The position numbers and the translations under genes are program-made. DNA of 5,307 bases from JADCRZ01 sp039921525 (GTDB taxonomy: Bacteria; Bacteroidota; Bacteroidia; Chitinophagales; Chitinophagaceae), in NCBI GenBank assembly GCA_039921525.1, contig JBDSBP010000315.1, positions 1 through 5,307 on the forward strand, given 5' to 3'. The notes under the pieces are model-generated. The model was given only the letters and a program-made list of their open reading frames with translations. It ran no database searches and was not told the DNA's origin. The stretch's first letter is position 1, and each line of letters begins with the position of its first letter. This document shows, piece by piece, positions 1 to 5,307 of the stretch.

Positions 1-611
1 TTAATTGGAAGAGGCAATCAAAATTCTGTGGGGAGATCGGTGTAATGGGGGATTTGGGTATGCATGTTATGCATATCCCAATCAGGCTGGGCTGGATACC
101 TACTCAAGTTTACGCTCATCTGCAAAAAATCATCACGAAAAGGCCGGATGGAAAAGGCGGATGGAGTGAAAGTGATACCTGGAATAATGCGACCCTGTCT
201 GCCTCTGTTAAAATAGAGAATAGTGATGTGCCAATGTCGCTTGAAATGAAGCGGTTAAAACCCGGTGAGACTAATTCATGGTATATTGAAATTTTGGGAA
301 GAGAGGGTGGTGTACGATATAATACCAAGGATACAAAAGCACTATGGACCTTTAAACGTGAAAAGGAACAAGTATGGCAAAGAGTCGACCTTGGATTTCA
401 GGTTGCTTTTCCAACAAGTACCGGCTCAATATTCGAACCTGGGTTCTCTGATTGCTTTTTGCAAATGCTGGCAGCATATTTTGCAGAGCGGGAAGGTTTC
501 TTAAATGGCCGTTTTGGATGTGTTACCCCCGAAGAAGCGCTGATGAGCCACCGGTTATTTGATGCCGCTTTAAAATCCCATGATACTAAATCTGTTGTGG
601 ATGTAGTATAA
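1..611 (+). CDS. Gfo/Idh/MocA-family oxidoreductase, C-terminal part (5' end outside window)
   Basis: This is the 3' part of a cytoplasmic NAD(P)-dependent dehydrogenase of the Gfo/Idh/MocA family, which oxidises or reduces sugars, inositols and related polyols. The frame is open to the left edge (first full codon at 3, 202 residues visible), so the ATG at 45 is an internal Met and not the start. The visible part begins near the catalytic region: the motif GDLGMHVMH (residues 16-24) matches the family's G-x-L-x-D-x-G-x-H-x-x-D/H segment, whose histidine normally acts in catalysis (here H21, with H24 at the outer position). After it comes the alpha/beta C-terminal domain, with a GREGGVRYNTKD strand typical of the beta-sheet that packs on the active site, and a C-terminal helix rich in E, R and A. 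The N-terminal Rossmann domain must lie upstream. The stop is TAA at 609-611, and 70 bp separate it from the kinase gene, consistent with one operon. The family call is firm; the substrate cannot be told. Confidence 0.85.
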   Translation, partial: NWKRQSKFCGEIGVMGDLGMHVMHIPIRLGWIPTQVYAHLQKIITKRPDGKGGWSESDTWNNATLSASVKIENSDVPMSLEMKRLKPGETNSWYIEILGREGGVRYNTKDTKALWTFKREKEQVWQRVDLGFQVAFPTSTGSIFEPGFSDCFLQMLAAYFAEREGFLNGRFGCVTPEEALMSHRLFDAALKSHDTKSVVDVV

Positions 612-681
612 CCCAAATGTTACGTATTAAAACAAATTGAAAATTGCTATCAAAAACTTGTAGAAAGGAAATCTATTCGAT

Positions 682-1707
682 ATGAAAAAAACTACAGGAA
701 CGGGTATTTTGGCAGGAGGCAACTGGATCATTGATAATGTGAAGATTGTTGACGTCTATCCAAAAGAAGAGAAACTGGCGAATATCCTCCGGGAAAGTAC
801 CAGTAATGGTGGTGCTCCGTACAATGTTTTAAAAGCCATACGCAAGATGGGCTTCCCCTTCCCGCTTCAGGGAATTGGAGCTATCGGAAATGATGAAAGA
901 GGAGAATTTATTTTAAAAGACTGCCGGGAGCTTAAAATTGATTCGAGCCTGATTAAAAAAGTAGAGCATTCCAATACTTCCTACACCGATGTTATGACCG
1001 TTCATGGAACCGGCAGGCGAACTTTTTTCCATTCAAGGGGTGCAAATGCTTTTTTAGACGAGTCTTATTTTAATTTTTCAGCCTGTAATGCGAAGGCATT
1101 TCATTTAGGGTACCTGCTGTTGCTGGATAAACTGGATATAATCGATGACGATGGTTTAACCGGAGCGGCAAAAGTACTGAGAGATGCCAGGCAATCCGGC
1201 ATGATCACCTCTGCAGATTTGGTAAGTGAGCAGTCTGAAAGATTTAGAAATATTATTCCATTATCGCTACAATTTATTGATATTCTGTTTGTCAATGAAT
1301 TCGAAGCGAAAATGCTCACAGGAATTGAAATGTTTGATAATGCTGGAGAATTTTCTCTATCAAGCGCTTATAAGGCAGCAGATGCTATTTTAAATATGGG
1401 GGTTCAGAACTGGATAATCATTCATTTTCCCAAAGGGGCGATCGCACAGAATAAAAAGGGGGAGAAATTGTATCAGCCCTGTGTGAATGTGCCGGTGGAG
1501 AAAATTAAAGGATCTGTAGGTGCAGGCGATGCTTTCGCTGCCGGCGTTTTAGCTGGAGTGCACGAAGACTGGACGATGGCCCAAAGCCTTTTATTGGGCG
1601 TCAATGTCGCTGCTGCCAGTCTGATGGATGCCAGTTCCTCAGAAAGTATTGTTTCATGGCAGGAGTGCCTGAAATTAGGCGAGGCTACAGGTTATAATGA
1701 AAATTAA
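682..1707 (+). CDS. PfkB/ribokinase-family carbohydrate kinase
   Basis: A complete 341-residue cytoplasmic kinase that should transfer the ATP gamma-phosphate to a sugar or sugar-like alcohol. Residues 43-48 (GGAPYN) fit PfkB signature 1, the substrate-binding Gly-Gly and Asn. Residues 205-214 (NEFEAKMLTG) match the family's N-x-x-E segment near the Mg/phosphate site. Residues 277-288 (GSVGAGDAFAAG) are signature 2, with the anion-hole GAGD and catalytic base Asp283. The length is near the family norm (about 300-340). The start at 682 is supported by AAAGGAA at 664-670, 11 bases upstream. The typical N-terminal 'GE' substrate motif appears as AGGNWIIDNV, so substrate preference cannot be read from it. 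The gene lies 70 bp after the oxidoreductase, with no terminator seen between them, which suggests a shared transcript and a shared sugar or polyol pathway. Ribokinase, fructokinase, 2-keto-3-deoxygluconate kinase and nucleoside kinase are all possible. Confidence 0.9.
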   Translation: MKKTTGTGILAGGNWIIDNVKIVDVYPKEEKLANILRESTSNGGAPYNVLKAIRKMGFPFPLQGIGAIGNDERGEFILKDCRELKIDSSLIKKVEHSNTSYTDVMTVHGTGRRTFFHSRGANAFLDESYFNFSACNAKAFHLGYLLLLDKLDIIDDDGLTGAAKVLRDARQSGMITSADLVSEQSERFRNIIPLSLQFIDILFVNEFEAKMLTGIEMFDNAGEFSLSSAYKAADAILNMGVQNWIIIHFPKGAIAQNKKGEKLYQPCVNVPVEKIKGSVGAGDAFAAGVLAGVHEDWTMAQSLLLGVNVAAASLMDASSSESIVSWQECLKLGEATGYNEN

Positions 1708-1726
1708 TTTCGACCAGGGCTGTAAC

Positions 1727-1962
1727 AATCCATTCGGAATGCATGCTTATTTATTCCATGTTATATTGACAAAGCCTGAAGCTTTTTTCAAAAAATTTTT
1801 CACCATAGGCTTAACCAATGGCGGTTACGATATCCCCCTACATCGGAGCAGCATCAGGTGGGGCGCTATGAAACATGGTTAAGTATTCATAAAGTAGAAA
1901 AGGAGGCCTCCCGAAAAATAGTGACAGAAATTCTTAATCTTTTTAATCAGGTGAAGAAATAG
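1727..1962 (+). pseudogene. Decayed C-terminal remnant of a ceramidase-fold hydrolase
   Basis: A broken copy of the end of a protein closely related to the gene at 2457-3935. From 1775 the frame reads PEAFFKKFFTIGLTNGGY, aligning with residues 431-448 of the intact protein (VRSPFKPSFTIELANGSY). The frame then fails near 1829, where one base is missing (GAT against the intact GGATAT). One frame over, 1837-1962 reads 41 residues plus TAG that match residues 452-492 of the intact protein at 31 of 41 positions, including EQHQVG, YETWL and EASRKIVTEIL, and both end at the same place. Weaker similarity reaches back to about 1727 (NPF against IPFE, with the likely zinc-ligand Glu changed to Gly). 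Nothing upstream resembles the other ~415 residues, so most of the gene is gone. It begins within about 20 bp of the kinase stop. Many third-position differences argue for an old paralogue or transferred relative rather than a fresh duplication. Confidence 0.85.
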
Positions 1963-2008
1963 AATATTTTTTACTTGCTCTCTTCCTGTGTCGTTACTGA
2001 TCCGGCTC

Positions 2009-2033
2009 ATTCAATTCTGATACGGAATTGAAT
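2009..2033. repeat. Inverted repeat, possible hairpin after the pseudogene
   Basis: ATTCAATTC (2009-2017) and GAATTGAAT (2025-2033) are perfect reverse complements. A T-G wobble at 2018/2024 extends the RNA stem to 10 pairs around a 5-base loop. No T-run follows, so a classical intrinsic terminator is not supported. Position 47 bp after the pseudogene stop suggests an old 3' end structure or a dyad binding site. Confidence 0.5.
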
Positions 2034-2053
2034 CTTCAAAGAATATCGACCCG

Positions 2054-2083
2054 TTGACTGTTTCTTAAGGGTGATAATATAAT
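2054..2083 (+). promoter_or_regulatory. Sigma-70-like promoter match
   Basis: TTGACT (2054-2059) is followed after 18 bp by TATAAT (2078-2083), five of six and six of six matches to the general bacterial consensus. If the host is a Bacteroidota member, its main sigma factor prefers a TTTG / TAnnTTTG pattern instead, so the match may be chance in AT-rich DNA. It would give a leader of over 360 bases before the gene at 2457. Confidence 0.3.
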
Positions 2084-2105
2084 ATTGGTATTGTCGAAAT
2101 AAGTA

Positions 2106-2137
2106 TTGGTTGGAGTCTTAATTGAAGGTTAGATTTG
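2106..2137 (+). promoter_or_regulatory. Candidate Bacteroidota-type promoter
   Basis: TTG (2106-2108) and TAGATTTG (2130-2137) are 21 bp apart, fitting the known Bacteroidota -33 (TTTG/TTG) and -7 (TAnnTTTG) pattern. The -33 part lies inside the second copy of a TATTGGT direct repeat (2104-2110), so a bound regulator could affect it. It is about 320 bp upstream of the gene at 2457, which would mean a long 5' leader. Transcription start mapping is lacking, so this stays tentative. Confidence 0.35.
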
Positions 2138-2456
2138 ATTAAAACAATGCATTTTAACAAGGCTGATCGTAAACAGCATTCGAATATGATCGGTCCCTGT
2201 TAAGTTTTTCTGTTCCAAATTGAAAGCCAGAAAACAGTGAGCTGTGATAGCTTATTTAGAGAAGTAATTTTCCAAAAGTAAAATCTAATTGGCAACCTTC
2301 ATTCTTTTTTCCCGTTGCGGCTATCAGAAGGTGAAATGAGGGTGGAAGCTGCGATAAATTTGTTAGCGAGATCAGGGAGGCAGATCATTAGCTTAGATAA
2401 TAATACATCTTCAATCAGCTTGTTTTAAATGTGAACTTGCTATAAAAAGGATAAAT

Positions 2457-3935
2457 ATGGAAAAAATACCTAAATTTCTTAATCATGGCGCTGCTGCGAA
2501 AGTTCGAATACTGATTTTCAGTACTTTACTTATACTGTATTTTGATTCCCGCCTTTGTGCGCAAAATGCGACGTTCCGGGCTGGGGCATCTACTGCCAAT
2601 ATTACTCCACCTTTGGGTTCAGGTTTGGTGGGCAATTTTGGTGTTCCGCCCCCTGCAAATTATGTGCATGACGAATTGCACGCCCGTAGTCTCATTCTGG
2701 ATGACGGGACAACAAAGCTGGTTTTTGTAGTGGTAGATAATGTGGGTGTTATTCGTGAAGTATTTGATGAGGCCAAGCGATTGATCTTTGAAGAAACAAA
2801 AATCCCTTCAGCCCAGGTACTTATTTCTTCAGACCATACGCATTCTGCAAGCAGTGCCAGCGGAATAGGTAGCTTAAGAGGCGAATGGCATGCGGGCAGG
2901 CCTCTTGATGACTACCAGCGCTTTCTCGTTCGCCGTATTGCAGATGGTGTGCGGGTAGCATTGAATAATCTGGAACCTGCCCGGATCGGTTGGGGTGTAG
3001 GCAACGTACCTCAGCATCTTTTTAACCGGCGTTGGAAAATGAAATCTCTGGTGACCAATCCTTTCGGTGGGAAAGATCAGGTTCAGATGAATCCCGGAAT
3101 CGGTAATCCAAACCTGGTAGAACCAGCCGGCGCTACAGATCCTCAGGTTTCATTTATTTCTGTACAATCTCTGAAGCAGCGTCCAATCGGCATACTTGCT
3201 AATTACTCTTTGCACTATGTAGGAGGAGTTCCCCGTGACCATATTTCAGCAGATTATTTTGCTGTTTTTGCAGACCGTATCCAGGAATTCTTAAAAGCTG
3301 ACCGTCAGGATCCTCCATTTGTAGGTATAATGTCGAATGGTACGTCGGGAGATGTAAATAATATCAATTTTCGTGGCCCGGCAGAAAAACATGAACCTTA
3401 TGGCAAGATGCGTATCGTTGCCAATGACGTGGCTGCGGAAGTGATGCGGGTATACCAGACCATACAGTATAAAGACTGGGTTCCCTTGCGCGCTGCTCAG
3501 TCGGAACTGAATTTGAAAGTTCGCCGGCCCACTCCTGATATGCTTGCTTATGCGCAAAAGGTCCTTGCAAAACCTGACACAGAAACACCTGTACACCCGC
3601 TGGAGAAAACCTATGCCGAACGAACTATTCAAATGAATGGATGGCCAGAGAATATTGATGTGCCTATGCAGGCCTTTCGAATCGGAGAATTGGGTGTATC
3701 TGCTATTCCGTTCGAGGTTTTTACAGAAATTGGCCTGGAAATCAAAGTACGAAGTCCTTTCAAACCTTCCTTTACTATTGAATTAGCCAATGGCAGCTAT
3801 GGATATTTGCCTTCTCCCGAACAACATCAGGTTGGAGGGTATGAAACCTGGCTAGGTACAAATAAAGTAGAAATTGAAGCTTCCAGAAAAATAGTAACTG
3901 AAATCCTTAGACTTTTCAACCTGGTAAAACAATGA
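2457..3935 (+). CDS. Exported neutral/alkaline ceramidase-fold hydrolase, complete
   Basis: A 492-residue protein with the fold of the neutral/alkaline (non-lysosomal) ceramidase N-terminal domain, a zinc hydrolase family. The hydrophobic stretch at residues 17-29 followed by SRLCAQ (31-36) looks like a signal peptide cut near Ala35, so it should act in the periplasm or outside. The mature start RAGASTANITPP (41-52) is the family's first strand and ITP motif. Likely zinc ligands: His127 or His129 in DHTHS, His253 in SLHY (with ISADYF at 263-268), Glu420 in IPFE and Tyr448/450 in NGSYGY. At the position of the essential serine of known ceramidases (G-D/N-x-S-P-N) it has GDVNN (298-302), that is Asn301. 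At 492 residues it lacks the C-terminal Ig-like domain of classical ceramidases (over 600 residues). AAAAAGG lies 6 bases before the ATG. Family firm, substrate unknown; ceramide, another amide or an ester are all possible. Confidence 0.88.
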   Translation: MEKIPKFLNHGAAAKVRILIFSTLLILYFDSRLCAQNATFRAGASTANITPPLGSGLVGNFGVPPPANYVHDELHARSLILDDGTTKLVFVVVDNVGVIREVFDEAKRLIFEETKIPSAQVLISSDHTHSASSASGIGSLRGEWHAGRPLDDYQRFLVRRIADGVRVALNNLEPARIGWGVGNVPQHLFNRRWKMKSLVTNPFGGKDQVQMNPGIGNPNLVEPAGATDPQVSFISVQSLKQRPIGILANYSLHYVGGVPRDHISADYFAVFADRIQEFLKADRQDPPFVGIMSNGTSGDVNNINFRGPAEKHEPYGKMRIVANDVAAEVMRVYQTIQYKDWVPLRAAQSELNLKVRRPTPDMLAYAQKVLAKPDTETPVHPLEKTYAERTIQMNGWPENIDVPMQAFRIGELGVSAIPFEVFTEIGLEIKVRSPFKPSFTIELANGSYGYLPSPEQHQVGGYETWLGTNKVEIEASRKIVTEILRLFNLVKQ

Positions 3936-3964
3936 AACCATCCTGATTTTGCCAAAACCCGCAC

Positions 3965-3991
3965 GGTTATGATTATCAAATCATGATAACC
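3965..3991. repeat. First inverted repeat between the two hydrolase genes
   Basis: ATGATT (3969-3974) pairs perfectly with AATCAT (3979-3984) around the loop ATCA. GGTT (3965-3968) can pair further out with AACC (3988-3991) across a 3-base bulge. Its right arm shares 3985-3991 with the left arm of the next hairpin, so the extended forms cannot exist together. Confidence 0.5.
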
Positions 3992-4015
3992 CAGCCTGGC
4001 GCAGGCAGGTTTATC
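3985..4015. repeat. GC-core hairpin upstream of the second hydrolase gene
   Basis: GATAACCCAGCCTG (3985-3998) and CAGGCAGGTTTATC (4002-4015) pair at 12 of 14 positions around a 3-base GCG loop; T3984 and A4016 add one more pair. No T-run follows, so it is not a typical intrinsic terminator. It could be a dispersed intergenic palindrome, an mRNA-stabilising stem for the upstream gene, or an attenuator, since it ends 24 bases before the next ATG. Confidence 0.6.
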
Positions 4016-4039
4016 ACCATACAAACAAAAAATAAACAG

Positions 4040-5307
4040 ATGAAAAAAGTTCTAACACTGATCACTTCCTGCCTGATTGCCTTGTCGGCAATGGCCGCGG
4101 ATGGACCTAAACCAGTGCCATTTTTTAAAGCCGGCTTTGCTGAAAAGGATATAACGCCAGACATCGGCATGGAATCTCCGGGTAATTATGGAAAGGCTCA
4201 TCATAAAACCTTTCACGACCCCTGTAAAGTTCGCGCTGTAGTCTTTGATGATGGACAGAAGCGGGTGGCCCTGGTGGGCATAGATCTGCTCTTTGTAACC
4301 CGACACCTGGTGCAGGAAGTACGTGCTGAGATTCAGAAACGTTGCGGTATTCAGCCCGACGCGATAATGATTGGTGCATCTCATTCTCATTCATCCGGCC
4401 CGATCGGCATGGGGGAACCAGGAGATTTTGATAAGGCTTCGCCATTGGTGAAGGATCTGGTCAACAACCATTCTATTATCTCTAATGCGGGTTATACTCA
4501 GATTCTTAAGAAGCAGATAGTAGATGCTGTCGTGCTTGCGAATGAGAACCGGGCTGATGCCAGATTAGCAGTTGGAAATGGCCATGAGGACAAGGTTTCG
4601 TTCAACCGCCGTTTACGGATGAAGAACGGACTCAGCTTTTCCCATCCGGGAGCAGGGAACCCTGATATCATCGACTATGCTGGTCCAATTGATCCGCAGG
4701 TAGGCACCGTTGGTGTATGGGACTTAAAAGGCAACTTGCTGGGTACGGTAGTGAATTTTTCATGTCATGCTACTACTAGTCCTGGGGGTATTTCGTCTAG
4801 TTGGATTGGTTCCATGGAAAAAACGATCCGCGGGGCAACTGGAAATGCGGCGCTGCCTGTAGTATTTATGCAGGGTGCTTGTGGTGATATCACCCAGGTG
4901 GATAACCTGACCAAATTTCAAAATCCGTCAGCAGAAGATTGGTGGGAAATCGTCGGGGGACGTGTTGGTGCTGAGGCATTCAAAACATTACTGCTCATTC
5001 GCCAGGGTGCGGGGAGTGAGATACCAGTGGATTCCAGGCAGCGGGTTTGGACGGTTAAACGACGCATACCTGCACCGGAGAAAGTTAAGCAGGCATTGGA
5101 GCTTGTCAGGCAAGGCCCGGAAAAGTCAGGTACGACAGAATGGACTTTTGCAAAGGAAACGCTGGTATTGGATGCCGTCATAAAAGCCAGGCCTTTAGTT
5201 GAAGTTGAAGTGCAGGCCATCCAGGTCGGTCCAATGGTATTTGTATCCAATCCTGCAGAGTATTTTGTTCAGTTTGGGCTAGATATCAAAGCAGGAAGTA
5301 AGTTTCC
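4040..5307 (+). CDS. Second exported ceramidase-fold hydrolase (3' end outside window)
   Basis: The frame opens at ATG 4040 and runs off the right edge after 422 codons. The N-terminus MKKVLTLITSCLIALSAMAA is a clear signal peptide with an Ala-Met-Ala cut site near residue 19 or 20, so the protein is exported. The mature part has the ceramidase-family order: AGFAEKDITPDIG (31-43), the histidine motif SHSHSSGP (114-121; His115 and His117), His243 in FSCHATT, CGDIT (281-285) and Glu407 in NPAE as a likely zinc ligand; the Tyr ligand would lie beyond the window. Thr285 stands where characterised ceramidases have serine, and the ISADYF segment of the upstream paralogue is ISSSWIG here. A segment of about 50 residues (319-370) has no obvious match in the upstream protein. 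No good Shine-Dalgarno site is seen: the leader is A-rich (ACAAAAAATAAACAG), as is common in Bacteroidota. The 104-bp gap to the upstream gene suggests co-transcription. The two proteins are distant paralogues. Confidence 0.87.
   Translation, partial: MKKVLTLITSCLIALSAMAADGPKPVPFFKAGFAEKDITPDIGMESPGNYGKAHHKTFHDPCKVRAVVFDDGQKRVALVGIDLLFVTRHLVQEVRAEIQKRCGIQPDAIMIGASHSHSSGPIGMGEPGDFDKASPLVKDLVNNHSIISNAGYTQILKKQIVDAVVLANENRADARLAVGNGHEDKVSFNRRLRMKNGLSFSHPGAGNPDIIDYAGPIDPQVGTVGVWDLKGNLLGTVVNFSCHATTSPGGISSSWIGSMEKTIRGATGNAALPVVFMQGACGDITQVDNLTKFQNPSAEDWWEIVGGRVGAEAFKTLLLIRQGAGSEIPVDSRQRVWTVKRRIPAPEKVKQALELVRQGPEKSGTTEWTFAKETLVLDAVIKARPLVEVEVQAIQVGPMVFVSNPAEYFVQFGLDIKAGSKF

Larger units (their letters stand above)
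1963..2456. other. Long non-coding stretch before the first intact hydrolase gene
   Basis: No convincing gene lies in these 494 bp; stops are frequent in all frames read, and I see no similarity to the neighbouring proteins. It holds a strong AT-rich hairpin near the pseudogene end (2009-2033), a sigma-70-like promoter match (2054-2083), a pair of 7-bp direct repeats (2083-2089 and 2104-2110), a Bacteroidota-type promoter match (2106-2137) and a 30-codon ORF (2336-2428) of doubtful meaning. The likely ribosome site for the next gene is AAAAAGG at 2444-2450. The stretch may be a mix of decayed DNA left from the lost paralogue and a real regulatory leader. Confidence 0.6.

Noticed and set aside
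45..47. ATG at 45 as the start of a short independent oxidoreductase-like protein
   Set aside because: The same frame is open to the left edge with family-like residues just before (CGEIGV), and starting at 45 would remove part of the catalytic segment and all of the NAD-binding domain.
265..504. Alternate-frame ORF of 79 codons within the oxidoreductase
   Set aside because: The overlapping frame carries the recognisable Gfo/Idh/MocA C-terminal domain; this one has no family features.
1780..1800. T-run and A-run after the kinase as an intrinsic terminator
   Set aside because: The runs are codons of the hydrolase remnant (Phe and Lys codons aligned to the intact gene), and no GC-rich stem precedes them.
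1697..1882. A 61-codon ORF whose ATG overlaps the kinase end
   Set aside because: Its second half is the pre-frameshift part of the hydrolase remnant; it stops only because of the missing base, and its first residues overlap the kinase 3' end by chance. It is part of a pseudogene, not a gene.
3291..3632. Antisense ORF of 113 codons inside the first hydrolase gene
   Set aside because: It lies wholly opposite a well-supported coding frame, has no recognisable domain and no ribosome site that I can see. The same applies to the overlapping antisense ORF at 3364-3588.
3985..4015. Intrinsic terminator for the first hydrolase gene
   Set aside because: The stem is good, but the bases after it (ACCATACAAACA) contain no T tract, so I keep it only as a hairpin of unknown role.
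4052..4445. Antisense ORFs of 112 and 106 codons opposite the second hydrolase start
   Set aside because: Two overlapping frames opposite the signal peptide and histidine motif region; composition rich in Arg, Pro, His and Gln as expected of shadow frames.
4918..5250. Antisense ORF of 110 codons and a sense-strand alternate ORF at 4962-5183
   Set aside because: Both overlap the second hydrolase frame, which runs open to the window end and continues family-like sequence, including NPAE near the edge.

Overview
The window looks like a chromosomal segment of a Bacteroidota bacterium, perhaps a free-living, sugar-degrading one. The grounds are the AT-leaning composition, an export signal ending in the Cys-Ala-Gln style common in that phylum, A-rich leaders with weak Shine-Dalgarno sites, and the protein families present. 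This assignment is an inference from style and family content; no marker gene is present. All supported genes are on the + strand.

Layout. (1) Positions 1-611 hold the C-terminal part of a Gfo/Idh/MocA-type NAD(P)-dependent sugar/polyol oxidoreductase, whose start lies outside the window. (2) Positions 682-1707 encode a complete PfkB/ribokinase-family carbohydrate kinase, probably in the same transcription unit. (3) Directly after the kinase, at about 1727-1962, lies a decayed fragment: the last ~75 codons of a protein closely related to the next intact gene, broken by a one-base frameshift. (4) Positions 1963-2456 are a long non-coding stretch with a perfect-arm hairpin, a sigma-70-like promoter match, a Bacteroidota-type promoter match and a 21-bp-spaced direct repeat. 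(5) Positions 2457-3935 encode a complete exported protein with the neutral/alkaline ceramidase N-terminal fold. (6) Positions 3936-4039 hold two overlapping inverted repeats. (7) Positions 4040-5307 encode a second, divergent exported ceramidase-fold protein, cut by the window end; its C-terminus is outside.

How it may work together. The two cytoplasmic enzymes (oxidoreductase and kinase) fit catabolism of a sugar or polyol. The two exported metal-dependent hydrolase-like proteins, plus the remnant of a third, form a tandem paralogue cluster. Both intact members keep the likely zinc ligands but do not have serine at the position of the essential serine of characterised neutral ceramidases, so their substrate may not be ceramide. 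Whether the hydrolases supply the substrate for the two enzymes upstream cannot be told from the sequence. The most notable points are the paralogue remnant, the altered active-site motif and the mutually exclusive hairpins between the two hydrolase genes. I see no clear evidence of a wholly new system, RNA gene, CRISPR array or mobile element.
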